Shown piece by piece: positions 46,776 through 56,448 of a stretch of DNA of 64,000 nt. Position numbers and translations under genes: made by a program. The notes beneath the pieces were generated by a model, which ran no database searches, was not told the origin of the DNA, and worked only from the letters and a program-made list of their open reading frames with translations. The stretch comes from Pseudanabaena sp. PCC 7367 (GTDB lineage: Bacteria > Cyanobacteriota > Cyanobacteriia > Pseudanabaenales > Pseudanabaenaceae): NCBI RefSeq assembly GCF_000317065.1, contig NC_019701.1, forward strand, positions 2,075,001 to 2,139,000. Direction: 5' to 3'. The first letter of the stretch is position 1, and each line of letters begins with the position of its first letter.

Positions 46776-46805
46776 AGGCTCCTGATCAGCAATTATCGGG
46801 AGCCT
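46776..46805 (+). terminator. Rho-independent terminator after crtR
   Basis: AGGCTCCTGAT (46776-46786) and ATCGGGAGCCT (46795-46805) form an 11-bp stem with one G-T pair and an 8-base loop, followed by AATTTATTGATTATTTTATTT. It lies 45 bases after the crtR stop. Confidence 0.75.
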
Positions 46806-47126
46806 AATTTATTGATTATTTTATTTATAGTTTTAACTTGTTTAGTGAAAGTCTCGACTAGCTGGATCACCTGAGTTCGATCGATTTTGCTTCCCTTTAG
46901 CTTGCCATTACCAGTAGTTACCGGATAAATCTATTACGACTTTAGCGATCGTTCGTGATCAAACTGTTGTTGCATAAGATCAAAGAATTAGTAGCTGCTT
47001 GACCGATGAGCAGGATGTTGATCGCAAACCCCTCATAAGCCCCCCATTAATTAAGCATTGGTAATTAATTAAAGCTACTAACTTAATAACTTAAATCACT
47101 GAACTACTAAGCTGGAGAGCTTGATT
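46806..47126. other. Intergenic region between convergent genes
   Basis: About 320 bases without a coding frame. Nothing beyond AT-rich DNA is seen. Confidence 0.5.
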
Positions 47127-47510
47127 TTATTCAGGTTTTTCAGACTGCTCAGCATCTACTTCCAATCCTAGCTGAGTTTCATTAATATCATCTTTGGTCT
47201 CAGTAACTGGTTGCGAAGAGACCGCAAAACTTTGCTCCAAAACCATCCGCGTTTCCATTCCCTTGAGGAAATAACCAGTCATCATCGCCGATCCCAGGAG
47301 GCTGGATAGATTCTCACGATCGGTAGTAATGCTGATATCAAAATGCTGAGGAGGTAGAACGCCAACCAGGCTTTGGATATTTTGGGAGATGATTTGACGA
47401 ACTTCGGGGCTGATCGACTGCGCTACCTCTGCTAACGCCTCTGGCGATTGCTCTTGCATATATGCCAACAAGCGATTGTTATTAGCATCCATGTTGCGCA
47501 CTTCAAACAT
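47127..47510 (-). CDS. DUF760 family protein
   Basis: 127 residues. The core LLAYMQEQSPEALAEVAQSISPEVRQIISQNIQSLVGVLPPQHFDISITTDRENLSSLLGSAMMTGYFLKGMETRM is the DUF760 pattern of cyanobacteria and chloroplasts. It is soluble and helical. In plants some DUF760 proteins are substrates of chloroplast proteases; the bacterial role is not known to me. An AGGAG site lies ten bases before the ATG. The acidic tail (from about residue 105) is variable. Confidence 0.85.
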   Translation of the reverse strand: MFEVRNMDANNNRLLAYMQEQSPEALAEVAQSISPEVRQIISQNIQSLVGVLPPQHFDISITTDRENLSSLLGSAMMTGYFLKGMETRMVLEQSFAVSSQPVTETKDDINETQLGLEVDAEQSEKPE

Positions 47511-48116
47511 TGTTGGTAACTCCTAAATGTTGCTGTAGGACTCTACTTTAATATATTGTCACATACTAGACACTGTGCTGTAACCGTATCTGTGGGGGTG
47601 GTAAACCGAATGCTAACAATTCTTTTCCGTCTTTATAGGTTCTTTCCCATCTTTATAGGTATCAAGATATATATCTAGCAGGTGTCACATATGCCACACC
47701 CTAACACATGTTGGTTAACCGTTTCGTTCGTGTAACCCAATCCGATCGCTAAGCTTGCCTAATCTCTGAGTAAATCATCGGCATCGGACGATCGGCATTG
47801 GATCAGCAGTGGTTAAATAATTTACTTGAGCTTGGGGCAAATGCATGGTGGTAATAGCTAGATCACTAGATCAGCGAGAGATCAGCGGCATTAATTTAGA
47901 TCTTAGATCTGCTAACCAACAAAGCTTATCCAGATTGGCATCTCAATTATTTGCATAATCAGCGATCGCATCTTCAAATTTATGATTCAATCCGCAATGT
48001 AATGTAGAACTTGATCAGAAATATACATGCAAATAGACCATAACTTTGTGATTCTGGTCACATTGAGGCGTGATGATAGCATTGAAAACATTATCAATAT
48101 TACGATGCACAGGCCA
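47511..48116. other. Intergenic region, no gene seen
   Basis: About 600 bases. The block (c/t)tttataggt is repeated near 47625-47665. No coding frame or RNA is recognised. Confidence 0.5.
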
Positions 48117-48554
48117 TTAACCTAATTGGATTGCCTTTTGCTGCATAGTCTTAAACACATTAAAAAAGCCATTCGCCCGTGAAGGAGTGAGGCTCACCGC
48201 TAGCCCAGTATCTTTAATAAAATCCGGGTTAAGCTCGGCGATCGCTTCAGTGCTCAGGCCATTTAGCGCCGTGGCCAAAAAGCCCACAAATCCTTTACTA
48301 ATCAAGGCATCAGATTCACCCTGATAAACAACCTTGCCATTTTGATCCAGGCTAGCGGTCACATATACCTGGGATACACAACCTGGCACCTTGTTTTCAG
48401 GCAACTTAGCCGATTCCGGGAATGCAGCCAACTTCTGCCCATACAAAATCAACTGTTCATAGCGTTGCTTGGGATCACTCAGGCGCTGAAACCGCTTCAA
48501 GAGGCGATCGATTGATTCTGGGAGTTGGGACGCAGTGGATTGAACTTCTTGCAT
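48117..48554 (-). CDS. sufE: SufE family sulfur acceptor protein
   Basis: 145 residues, the usual length. LLKRFQRLSDPKQRYEQLILYGQKL leads to the active-site loop KVPGCVSQVYV, where Cys59 takes persulfide from the cysteine desulfurase SufS. ALISKGFVGFLATALNGLSTEAI and the C-terminal LTPSRANGFFNVFKTMQQKA are also typical. SufE activates SufS in Fe-S cluster assembly. No suf partners are near. Confidence 0.94.
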   Translation of the reverse strand: MQEVQSTASQLPESIDRLLKRFQRLSDPKQRYEQLILYGQKLAAFPESAKLPENKVPGCVSQVYVTASLDQNGKVVYQGESDALISKGFVGFLATALNGLSTEAIAELNPDFIKDTGLAVSLTPSRANGFFNVFKTMQQKAIQLG

Positions 48555-49132
48555 AGATATTAAGGATGAAGCTGAAGTTAGGTCTAATGGTCAAAAGAGC
48601 CGCTGTTTTACCGATCAAGTGCTCGCCTGCAGACTAAATTACGGCCACCAGCTTTTCCTCTAGTCTAGCCTGAGTTGGGGCATATGTAATGGGTCGATCA
48701 ACCGGGTGGGTCAGATTGAAGACTATTTCCTACCTTAGATAGAGGGTGATTATTTGGCGGCAAGTTTGTTATTAAGGAACAATTACAATTACCTGCCGTC
48801 AACCGCAGAGTCTTAAAACCCAATTACGAAAAATTACCAGATTAGGAACTTTGGGTTAGAATTGCTGCCAACTAACTATGATTGCCACAGTTACTGAAAT
48901 ATATGGAGTCAATCCAAGATTCAGTGCGATCGTCCTGATTGTCTTTGCTAAGCAATCGCCAGAAACAGTTAGTGAATATTGAATATATTGAATATTGATA
49001 TTAAATATTGATATTAAATAATTAGCTAATTTGCTCTCACTCAGATTGAGCCAATCGTTAATATCTGAGATCTGAGGCTAAATCCAAAACTAGGTTATCT
49101 AAACCAGCCCCATCAACCGGAATCCATCAACC
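48555..49132. other. Intergenic region with tandem AT repeats
   Basis: About 580 bases between divergent genes. Near 48977-49022 gaatattga and aaatattgatatt units are doubled. No gene is recognised. Confidence 0.5.
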
Positions 49133-50932
49133 ATGAAAGCTTATCGAAATCGAGTTTTTGCCGTTCTGGCAAGTGTTGCGATCGCTGTTACCTGTGGTGT
49201 TGAAAGCGCTATCAGTGTACCGCTGCAGCAGGAGGGTAGCCAAATCCGACTCAATGGCCAACCGTGGAATGGGAAATGGATCAGGCGGCTGGAAGATGGC
49301 CAACAACAAATCTTTGTGCAGGAAAACTGGCTTGATGGCGCTTTGGGGCTAGAGTTGCTCGACTCCAATCGCGCCGATGAACAGCGGGTTAAGTGGTTCT
49401 CGGTGCCATTTTTCACTGAAGTAGCCTTCGATCGGCCAATCCAACAGCGCTACCTCAGCATCGATCAATTTGGTGGCCAATGGCGCACCGAAATCGATGG
49501 CAGTACCTTGAATATTTTTACACCAGATGTGAACTTGCAAGCGATCCGGCGGGGCAAGCAAGAGTGGGGCGATCGGGTCGTGATTGATCTGAACAATCGC
49601 ACTCCCTGGCAGGTGCAACAGCAGGAAAACACGATTAATCTGATTATTGCGGCTGAAGCCTTACCCAGTCTGCTGACCGAAGTGGATACCACAAAGGGCA
49701 ACTTGGTCGAAGCACTGAGCATTCAAAGCCGTAACAAACAAACGATCCTACGGATTCGCACCACTGAACCCGCTGAGGCTGTGGTGGAAACCCTCAGTGA
49801 TCCAGAACGGATTGTGGTGGATATTCGCCGCGATCGCCCACCCACCGAGCAAAACATTGTTTGGGCAACCGGGCTACGTCATCGGCGGCAAATTGTAGCC
49901 TTGCCAAATCCCAATGTGAAATCGGAGCAAGATCCGCAAACCCTGGATTTTACAGTTACTTCGCTCCTGGTCGATCTCAGCCAGCCGGGCGTAAATATGC
50001 GGCCAATTTGGAGCAGTCCTAGCGGTATGTTTGGCACCAGCACCCTGAAAACAATGGCGCAGCAGTGGCAGGCAACCGCAGCGATCAACGGTGGCTTTTT
50101 TAACCGCGATCGTAAGCTGCCAGTCAGCCCGATTAAATATAACCATCAATGGATGGCTGGCCCAGTTTTGCAACGTGGCGTGGTGGCTTGGAATGATGAT
50201 GGCTCGGTTTTGATGGATCGGCTCGAATTTGCCGAAGAACTCACCACCTCTAATCAGAAAACAATTAAACTTTCCCATCTCAATAGTGGCTATGTGCAAC
50301 AGGGCGTAGCTCGATATACGGCCAACTGGGGCGAAACCTACACCACCCTGACCGATAATGAAGTGTTGATTATTGTTACCGGCGATCGGGTTACATCTCA
50401 GTTTCAGGCGGCCAAGGCTGGCGAGAGCAAAATTGCAATTCCCCGCAATGGCTATTTACTGGTGGCCCGCAAATCAGCGGATCTGGCGACTGAATTGGCC
50501 ACTGGCACCCAACTGCGGGGCAGAACAATCATTAGTCCCAATACCTTTACCAATTACGCCCATGTGATCGGGGCTGGGCCATTGCTGCTCAAAAATGGGA
50601 AGCCAGTGCTCAACGCTAAGCTGGAACAATTTCGCCCCCCCTTTGATACCCAGGGTGCATCCCGCAGTGCGATCGCCACCACTGGTGAGTCGGGCAAATT
50701 GATCCTGGCTACGATCGAAGCTTCCGGCGATGGCAAACTGCCTAGCCTGGCCCAAACTGCCAAAATTTTGCAGCAAATGGGTGCGGTAGATGCTTTGAAT
50801 CTAGATGGTGGCGGTTCTACCAGCATATATCTGGGCGGGAATATGCTCAATCGTGCCCCCGATCGAATCGCACCAATTCATAATGGCATTGGTGTATTTG
50901 TCCAGCCAGTGCAATCAAAGAATGAGTTCTAG
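49133..50932 (+). CDS. Exported phosphodiester glycosidase family protein
   Basis: 599 residues. The signal peptide (FAVLASVAIAVTCGVESAIS) is followed by a beta-rich N-terminal half with an AMIN-like segment (LVEALSIQSRNKQTILRIRTTEPAEAVVE). The C-terminal ~300 residues show the phosphodiester glycosidase (NAGPA/DUF2233) motifs: AAINGGFFNRDRKLPVSPI, IGAGPLLLKNGK, and near the end DALNLDGGGSTSIYLGG. The family removes GlcNAc from GlcNAc-1-phosphate diesters or acts on related cell-wall sugars. AMIN domains bind peptidoglycan, so an envelope role is likely. Its stop codon adjoins a 15-bp tandem repeat. Confidence 0.87.
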   Translation: MKAYRNRVFAVLASVAIAVTCGVESAISVPLQQEGSQIRLNGQPWNGKWIRRLEDGQQQIFVQENWLDGALGLELLDSNRADEQRVKWFSVPFFTEVAFDRPIQQRYLSIDQFGGQWRTEIDGSTLNIFTPDVNLQAIRRGKQEWGDRVVIDLNNRTPWQVQQQENTINLIIAAEALPSLLTEVDTTKGNLVEALSIQSRNKQTILRIRTTEPAEAVVETLSDPERIVVDIRRDRPPTEQNIVWATGLRHRRQIVALPNPNVKSEQDPQTLDFTVTSLLVDLSQPGVNMRPIWSSPSGMFGTSTLKTMAQQWQATAAINGGFFNRDRKLPVSPIKYNHQWMAGPVLQRGVVAWNDDGSVLMDRLEFAEELTTSNQKTIKLSHLNSGYVQQGVARYTANWGETYTTLTDNEVLIIVTGDRVTSQFQAAKAGESKIAIPRNGYLLVARKSADLATELATGTQLRGRTIISPNTFTNYAHVIGAGPLLLKNGKPVLNAKLEQFRPPFDTQGASRSAIATTGESGKLILATIEASGDGKLPSLAQTAKILQQMGAVDALNLDGGGSTSIYLGGNMLNRAPDRIAPIHNGIGVFVQPVQSKNEF

Positions 50933-50961
50933 TTCTAATAAAATGAGTTCTAATAAAATAC
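50932..50961. repeat. Two tandem copies of a 15-bp unit at the glycosidase stop codon
   Basis: gttctaataaaatga at 50932-50946 and its near copy at 50947-50961, with a partial copy (gagttct) inside the last codons. The TAG stop (50930-50932) touches the first unit. Confidence 0.8.
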
Positions 50962-51422
50962 TATAGTTTGTTCCAGAAAAGAGAATGATTAGCGATCGGC
51001 ATCGATCAAAATAGCCGCAGGATCTTGCTGTCAACTTTGCTAAAATAGCTACTAATCAACCCCGAAAATGATGATGATTGCTGACTTGCATCTAGTAGTA
51101 GTCCACCACATAGGATTTGATGGTCAACTGGCGCTCTAGACATCTGTCTTGCTCGATTGAAAGCCATCATAATTACCGTGGTCGGGTAGTAGTTACTCTG
51201 TCTGGATTGCGAGCCCTCATATTTAAATTGGTCGAGTAATACTGATCTTAATTTTCAAGATTGTCACTTTGTTGATTCGTTTAGCCCCAGTGCTTACGGA
51301 ACTTAACCGGCTTAATGCTGGCTCAACTTTACGGGTCTTTCTCTGGGCATATACATTTTGACCCCTGGTGTAGTAATCTAGAAAACCGAATTAATTTTAA
51401 AATTAATTTAACTAAGCATCAT
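50962..51422. other. Intergenic region before tRNA-Thr
   Basis: About 460 bases holding copy 2 of the dispersed repeat (51093-51198) and a further partial right end at about 51205-51245. No coding frame is seen. Confidence 0.55.
51093..51198. repeat. Dispersed ~105-bp repeat, copy 2 (MITE-like)
   Basis: Left end TAGTAGTAGTCCACCACA, right end CATCATAATTACCGTGGTCG followed by GGTAGTAG. A second right-end-like block (GCGAGCCCTCATA...GGTCGAGTAATAC) follows, so this copy is extended or nested. Reversing the right end gives TTATGATG-type matches to the left end. Confidence 0.65.
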
Positions 51423-51494
51423 GCTGGTGTAGCTCAGTGGTAGAGCAGCGGTTTTGTAAACCGCCGGTCGCAAGTTCGAATCTTGTCACCAGCT
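51423..51494 (+). tRNA. tRNA-Thr (anticodon UGU)
   Basis: 72 bases without an encoded CCA. The acceptor stem GCTGGTG pairs with CACCAGC; the D arm is GCTC-AGTGGTA-GAGC; the anticodon stem GCGGT/ACCGC encloses TTTGTAA with TGT at 51455-51457; the T arm is CAAG-TTCGAAT-CTTG with a short variable loop. U34 decodes ACA and other ACN codons. Threonine tRNAs are among the ANN-decoding species modified with t6A, which depends on the TsaC-type enzyme at 2.5 kb. Confidence 0.97.
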
Positions 51495-51848
51495 TTAAAC
51501 TAATTAATGGCCAATCAATGTAAGCCCACCAGATCAGAAGAAGCGATCGATCGGCAATATGCCCCTGAGCTTACTTTCTTTACGCCATAGTCACATTTTT
51601 CCTGCTTGACCAAATTAATTCAATCAAACATAAAAGCAGGCTGCGCCGTACCAGACAATATAGCGATTTTCGATTTACTGAAGTATAAATACCCTGTCGA
51701 TCGTTGTACCTACGGCATAATTGATACGCTACCCATATGCAAACTGCTATATTTGAGAACTTTAAATTGACAGGGCAAGCACCCTACCTGCTGTAGATTG
51801 AGCTGATTTGGTAGGCAAAATTTTGTAGCCAAATATGGCGAAGCCTAG
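51495..51848. other. Intergenic region after tRNA-Thr
   Basis: About 350 bases, with no gene, second tRNA or strong hairpin seen. Confidence 0.5.
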
Positions 51849-52403
51849 CTAAGCTTTTTTAACTTCCTTGGTCTCTTTTGTCTCTGGGCTTTGAGCCTGA
51901 CCATTATTGGGCTTAGCGGCCTTCGATTGGATTGTGAGTACCGAACAAGGCGCATGGTGCAACACATAGTTACTAACACTGCCCAAAATCAATTCACTCA
52001 AGCCAGAATGCCCACGTCTGCCTACCACGATCAAATCCGCTGCCCAGGTTTGCGCCAATTTGCAGATCGCGCGGCCAGGACTACCGGAAGCCTGGGTAAA
52101 TTCAGTTTTGACCCCAACAGCACTAGATTGGTCAGTATAAAAATGTAGACTTTCCAAGCATCTGTCTTCATAGGACTTCCACTGCTGACGGAACCGATCG
52201 CCATTGGCATCGGGTGGCAAAATGCCTGGATAGTAGCCCAACTCAGATACAGCGATTAAATCCGGTGCGCCTTCTTCTTCTAAGGACAACACATGAAGCA
52301 GCATCATATCGGCTTGATTCAGCTTGGCCAAATCTAGCGCTGCGGCAAATACTCGATCGCCATTTGCTGACATATCGATCGCTACCAGGATTTTATTAAA
52401 CAT
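51849..52403 (-). CDS. Universal stress protein, UspA family
   Basis: 184 residues from the ATG at 52403, chosen because GGGGGT lies seven bases upstream; other in-frame ATGs exist at 52409 and 52418. The fold's signatures are MFNKILVAIDMSANGDRVF at the N-terminus and the ATP-binding motif GRRGHSGLSELILGSVSNYVLHHAPCSVL near residues 135-163, matching G-x2-G-x9-G-(S/T). Nucleotide binding is therefore likely. A lysine/threonine tail follows. The stress to which it answers cannot be read. Confidence 0.92.
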   Translation of the reverse strand: MFNKILVAIDMSANGDRVFAAALDLAKLNQADMMLLHVLSLEEEGAPDLIAVSELGYYPGILPPDANGDRFRQQWKSYEDRCLESLHFYTDQSSAVGVKTEFTQASGSPGRAICKLAQTWAADLIVVGRRGHSGLSELILGSVSNYVLHHAPCSVLTIQSKAAKPNNGQAQSPETKETKEVKKA

Positions 52404-52547
52404 AGCCATGACCCCCATCAATCTTATGTGAAACAACTAACTAGCTCTAATTATATTGTCTCTTGCTGTTAAGGTTTGTGGCTAAGATCCGCAGGAATAT
52501 CTACTAAAAATTAATAAATTTGCACTAAAGTACATAGAACCCCAAAT

Positions 52548-53039
52548 TTAGGCAGTAACGCGATCGCCTGTGTTAGCGGGAGCTGCTTCCAAGGATTTAA
52601 TCGTGTCCAGAGCCTGATCGACATGGGCTTGGAAATCTAGCATTGAGTCATAGATATGCTTGACCACGCCATTGCGATCGATTACATAGGTAACCCGCCC
52701 TGGCAAAACCCACATAGTTTTGGGCACGCCAAATAAATTTCTGACGTGATTGTCAGGATCACTCAACAAGGTAAAAGGCAGATCATATTTACCAGCAAAC
52801 TGCTGATGGGACTGAGCCGAGTCAGCGCTAATGCCAATTACTTCTGCACCTGCCGCCTGAAAAACATCGTAGCGATCTCTAAATGCGCAGGATTCCTTGG
52901 TACAACCAGGGGTATTATCCTTGGGGTAAAAATACAAAACAATACTTTTTTGACCAAGTAAGTCACCCAGATTAAAACGCTCACCAGTTTGGGAAACGAG
53001 TGTAAAATCTGGAGCCCGATCGCCGATCGAAATTGCCAT
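52548..53039 (-). CDS. Peroxiredoxin Q / bacterioferritin comigratory protein
   Basis: 163 residues. The thioredoxin fold starts APDFTLVSQTGERFNLGDLLG. The active site YPKDNTPGCTKESCAFRD holds the peroxidatic Cys46 and resolving Cys51, spaced as in atypical two-cysteine PrxQ/BCP. It reduces hydrogen peroxide and alkyl peroxides with thioredoxin. GISADSAQSHQQFAGKYDLPFTLLSDP and the VTYVIDRNG strand are also typical. It is upstream of usp on the same strand with a 144-base gap. Confidence 0.94.
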   Translation of the reverse strand: MAISIGDRAPDFTLVSQTGERFNLGDLLGQKSIVLYFYPKDNTPGCTKESCAFRDRYDVFQAAGAEVIGISADSAQSHQQFAGKYDLPFTLLSDPDNHVRNLFGVPKTMWVLPGRVTYVIDRNGVVKHIYDSMLDFQAHVDQALDTIKSLEAAPANTGDRVTA

Positions 53040-53590
53040 AATTAATATCCTCTCTTTTAATAAGTCCTTTAATAATTCCTTTGTATATCTTTCTGTTTTG
53101 AGCTGATTGCCTTAGCTAGCCTGAGTTGAATTAAGCTAAGCAGTTAAGCAGCTACTAAGAGATATTTCTTGCTAAATCTCAATGCCTGGAGAAAACTGGT
53201 AAAAAACATTGTTTGTCTATCGATTCAACCCTGGCTCACATTACTAATCGCAAAACAGAGATCTCAATTAGAACCTGGTCATTAGCAATATGCTTGATTA
53301 ACTAAGCTCAATTAATCTCAAAGATCAAAGATTACAAGCATTTTGAACAATACTTTTACCCGATCGCATTCTGGTTAGAACTCGGCTGAGAAACTGCCCA
53401 AAGCGGGATTTGAGAATGGTTTAGGGGTAATCAATTTTTCTATGTTGCAATGCTACAGCAGGTCAATATACTTAGTCGTCATCTGATTGGGATAGTTGGG
53501 CATCACCTTTAAGAGAGAATAAAAGTGTCTGGATCTAGTGCAAAATACTTATAAAGTCAGGCTCGACCATAAGTAAATATCAATATATCA
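53040..53590. other. Intergenic region, no gene seen
   Basis: About 550 bases between divergent prxQ and queA, with both promoters expected. No coding frame or RNA is recognised. Confidence 0.5.
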
Positions 53591-54661
53591 ATGTCATCGA
53601 TCGACCATCGCCTTAGCAGCTACGACTATGAACTACCCCCAGAGTTCATTGCCCAAAATCCCTGTGTACCGAGGGATCGATCGCGCCTGATGTGCATTGA
53701 TGTGCAGCGCCAGATTAGCGATCGGCATTTTTTTGAACTGCCCCAATTTTTGCAACCAGGGGATTTACTGGTGCTGAATAACACCAAAGTGATTCCGGCG
53801 CGGCTCTATGGCCACAAAGAAACAGGCACGGCAGTAGAAATCCTGTTGACCGAACCATTGGCGGCGGCAAATTGCTGGACAGCATTGGTCAAGCCCGGTA
53901 AGCGGTTCAAGCTGGGTAGCAAAATTATTTTTTCCGAGCAACTCAGCGCCGAAGTGGTGGACTATGACCCGGAAACCAGGGGGCGCAAGCTGCAATTTTA
54001 TTTAAAGGGGATTGATTCTCTTGATCAGGCGATCGCCAATTTGGGGCAAGTGCCTTTCCCGCCCTATGTCACAGCATCACAGGCCACCGCCGATCAATAC
54101 CAAACCATCTATGCCAAAACCCCTGGCGCGATCGCTGCACCTACGGCTGGTTTGCATTTCACGCCAGAATTATTGCAACAACTCAGCGATCTTGGCGTAG
54201 CTCAAACCCAGATTACTTTGCATGTGGGGATTGGTACGTTTCGACCCGTGGAAACCGAAGACATTACCCAGCACGAGATCCACAGTGAATGGCTAGAGGT
54301 GAATGAGGCGGCGATCGCTAAAATCAAGGCAACCAAGGCCAATGGTGGTCGGGTAATTGGCATAGGAACTACGGTGGCGCGATCGCTGGAAAGCAGTAAG
54401 TTCAAGCCCTATCGCGGCAAAACCAATTTGATGATCTATCCTGGCTATGAATGGCAGGTACTAGATGGATTGATCACTAATTTTCATTTGCCCAAGTCCA
54501 GTTTGCTGATGCTGGTGGCCTCGTTTCTGGGCGAAGATGGTCGGCAGTTTTTGCTGGATGCCTATGCGCGGGCGATTACTCAGGGCTATCGCTTCTATTC
54601 CTTTGGCGATGCTATGCTAATTTGGCGATCGCATAACTCCACACCCCTAACCGATACTTGA
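53591..54661 (+). CDS. queA: S-adenosylmethionine:tRNA ribosyltransferase-isomerase QueA
   Basis: 356 residues, full length. YDYELPPEFIAQNPCVPRDRSRLM opens the protein. FFELPQFLQPGDLLVLNNTKVIPARLYG, PFPPYV, YAKTPGAIAAPTAGLHFT, THLHVGIGTFRPV-like sequence and the C-terminal LITNFHLPKSSLLMLVASF are diagnostic. It adds the epoxycyclopentane ring to preQ1 in the wobble position of tRNAs with GUN anticodons during queuosine synthesis. It is followed by bolA after 130 bases. Confidence 0.96.
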   Translation: MSSIDHRLSSYDYELPPEFIAQNPCVPRDRSRLMCIDVQRQISDRHFFELPQFLQPGDLLVLNNTKVIPARLYGHKETGTAVEILLTEPLAAANCWTALVKPGKRFKLGSKIIFSEQLSAEVVDYDPETRGRKLQFYLKGIDSLDQAIANLGQVPFPPYVTASQATADQYQTIYAKTPGAIAAPTAGLHFTPELLQQLSDLGVAQTQITLHVGIGTFRPVETEDITQHEIHSEWLEVNEAAIAKIKATKANGGRVIGIGTTVARSLESSKFKPYRGKTNLMIYPGYEWQVLDGLITNFHLPKSSLLMLVASFLGEDGRQFLLDAYARAITQGYRFYSFGDAMLIWRSHNSTPLTDT

Positions 54662-54791
54662 GAAATCATCGTTATGCTCAGTAAGATATGTAAGATATAA
54701 AAGATCGAAAAGGGTTTAAATAGTCCCCATACCTCAAATAGCTTAGAGCTACAAAATCAAACCTTAATCTTTAAACGAAACCTTTATTACT

Positions 54792-55052
54792 ATGTCTCCA
54801 GAAGCAATCCAAGCCCTGATCGAACAAGCCCTACCCGGTGCTAGTGCCAATGTTCAAGATCCCAACCGCGATGGTCAGCACTTTGCCGCGATCGTGGTTG
54901 CCCCCCAATTTGAAGGGCTAACCATGATTAAGCAACATCGCCTGGTTAATGATGCAATCAAAGAACATCTGGACAGCGGTATGGTACATGCAATGCAACT
55001 AAAAACCTATACCCCAACCCAGTGGCAATCGATGTCGGTGCAATTGCAATAA
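54792..55052 (+). CDS. BolA family protein
   Basis: 86 residues. MSPEAIQALIEQALPGASANVQDPNRDGQHFAAIVVAPQFEGLTMIKQHRLVNDAIKEHLDSGMVHAMQLKTYTPTQW matches BolA-like proteins along its whole length, including the conserved H in GQHFAA and the R in QHRLVNDA. Such proteins bind monothiol glutaredoxins and [2Fe-2S] clusters; cyanobacterial genes often adjoin grxD, but I see no glutaredoxin here. It is the third Fe-S or redox gene in this stretch after sufE and prxQ. Confidence 0.92.
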   Translation: MSPEAIQALIEQALPGASANVQDPNRDGQHFAAIVVAPQFEGLTMIKQHRLVNDAIKEHLDSGMVHAMQLKTYTPTQWQSMSVQLQ

Positions 55053-55173
55053 TTTTGGTGGTTCCGCATAGTTCCGCATAGGTAATCATACTTGGTCGCA
55101 GAAGTAAGGCCAACGCAGGATTCCTTGGCTTAAAAAATCTTTGCTTCTATTCCTACCCATTAAGTTAAGTCAG

Positions 55174-55650
55174 ATGAACCAGCTCAAACAATTAATCAAC
55201 CATTTAGCGATCGCCGCGATCGTAATGTTTGCCCTCTTCAGCTTTGCTACACCCACCTATGCTTCAGGCGATCTCACCCGTCAGCAGCCAGTTACGCTCA
55301 ATGTGCAACTGAGCAACACTGACAATGAGTTGCACTTTTATCCCGACAAGATTAACCTCGAAACTGGCAAGCTCTATAAGTTGGTGATCACTAATCCCAG
55401 CGATCTGAAGCATTATTTCTCGTCTGAGAAGTTTGCCAGGGCGATCTACACTCGCAAGGTACAGGTAGATGATGCCGCAGGTAAAAAGATCGCCGAAGTG
55501 AAAGGCGTGGTGCGCGAGATTGAATTATTGCCCCAGGGCACTGCGGAATGGTGGTTTGTGCCAGTTAAGGCTGGTAATTTTGACGATCTCAAATGTACCG
55601 TAGCCGGACATACTGAAGCGGGAATGGTTGGTAAAGTGGTGATTAACTAA
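55174..55650 (+). CDS. Exported cupredoxin-like protein
   Basis: 158 residues from the ATG at 55174; a TTG at 55141 is in frame but less likely. The signal peptide (LNHLAIAAIVMFALF-type helix, PTYA cleavage near residue 30) precedes a beta-sandwich. The type-1 copper ligands can be placed: His80 (DLKHYFSS), Cys141, His146 and Met151 in KCTVAGHTEAGM. The loop spacing C-x4-H-x4-M is that of plastocyanin-like domains. A periplasmic or lumenal electron carrier is likely. It is not canonical plastocyanin, which is shorter between the first ligand and the cysteine. Confidence 0.85.
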   Translation: MNQLKQLINHLAIAAIVMFALFSFATPTYASGDLTRQQPVTLNVQLSNTDNELHFYPDKINLETGKLYKLVITNPSDLKHYFSSEKFARAIYTRKVQVDDAAGKKIAEVKGVVREIELLPQGTAEWWFVPVKAGNFDDLKCTVAGHTEAGMVGKVVIN

Positions 55651-55728
55651 TTTTCTCAATTTTCAAGGTTTGCCAAAGAACTAAAAAGAACTAAAAGGAC
55701 TAATTAGAGGCGATCGCAACTTGCTGCT

Positions 55729-56448
55729 CTACTGCACTTGTTCTGCTCTTTGAGCCAATTGCTGCGTAAATGCTTGATGCTCGGTTGTAGCAAGTCCCTG
55801 TTGCAAAGCGATCAACACCTTAGCCATATCCCCAGCCAAAAGCGCGATCGAATCAAGCCAGAGGCCAGGGAATACCGCTGAGCAAATCATCCCTTCTGCC
55901 TGGTCAGCCGCGATTGCTAATTGCTCATATCTGCCCCGATGCAACCGAAACCAATCGATCGCCCCATCATAGACCCGCCAGACCAAGTATTCTTGCACCT
56001 GGTTACGACGATAGACGTTGAGCTTGGCATGAAGATCGATCGAAACACTACTAGCAGCAATTTCTACAATTAATTCTGGTGCCCCTTCAATGTAATCATC
56101 GGCACTAATTTGCGATTGACCGCCTTGCTCAATTCTTAACAGGGCATCGGGTTGGGGTTCATTATCTGCGTCTAGCCTCACGGTGGCATTATCAAAACAA
56201 TCGATTCCTGGTGTAGCAGCTTGATATGTGCCTAGCCAAGTCATGATCCTGGCATGGGGTCTGCCATGAGCTGTAGCACGTAATGGTGAGGCCATATGTA
56301 CAATTCCTTCAATTAATTCCGCTTTTTTAAGCTCAGGCATCATTTCATAACGATATTCAAATTGCTCCCTGGTCAGGCGATCGCCATTTTCAAGCGGTTG
56401 CACCATCAAAGCAAAATTTTTGGCAGCACTACGAATAATCATACTCAC
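55729..56448 (-). CDS. Uma2 (DUF820) family PD-(D/E)XK-like protein
   Basis: 239 residues. The family motifs are present: FEYRYEMMPELKKAELIEGIVHMASP, HGRPHARIM, EPQPDALLRIE and the catalytic-like PELIVEIAASS followed by DLHAKLNVYRRNQVQEYLVW. Uma2 proteins are numerous in cyanobacteria and are predicted nucleases because they share the fold and the D...E-x-(K) geometry; here the third residue is A-S rather than K, with K in DLHAKL likely taking part. Their biological role is unknown. It adjoins the transposon-rich region. Confidence 0.88.
   Translation of the reverse strand: MSMIIRSAAKNFALMVQPLENGDRLTREQFEYRYEMMPELKKAELIEGIVHMASPLRATAHGRPHARIMTWLGTYQAATPGIDCFDNATVRLDADNEPQPDALLRIEQGGQSQISADDYIEGAPELIVEIAASSVSIDLHAKLNVYRRNQVQEYLVWRVYDGAIDWFRLHRGRYEQLAIAADQAEGMICSAVFPGLWLDSIALLAGDMAKVLIALQQGLATTEHQAFTQQLAQRAEQVQ

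Noticed and set aside
51205-51245. Possible second tRNA or structured RNA after the dispersed repeat
   Set aside because: It matches the right end of the dispersed repeat and cannot fold as a cloverleaf.
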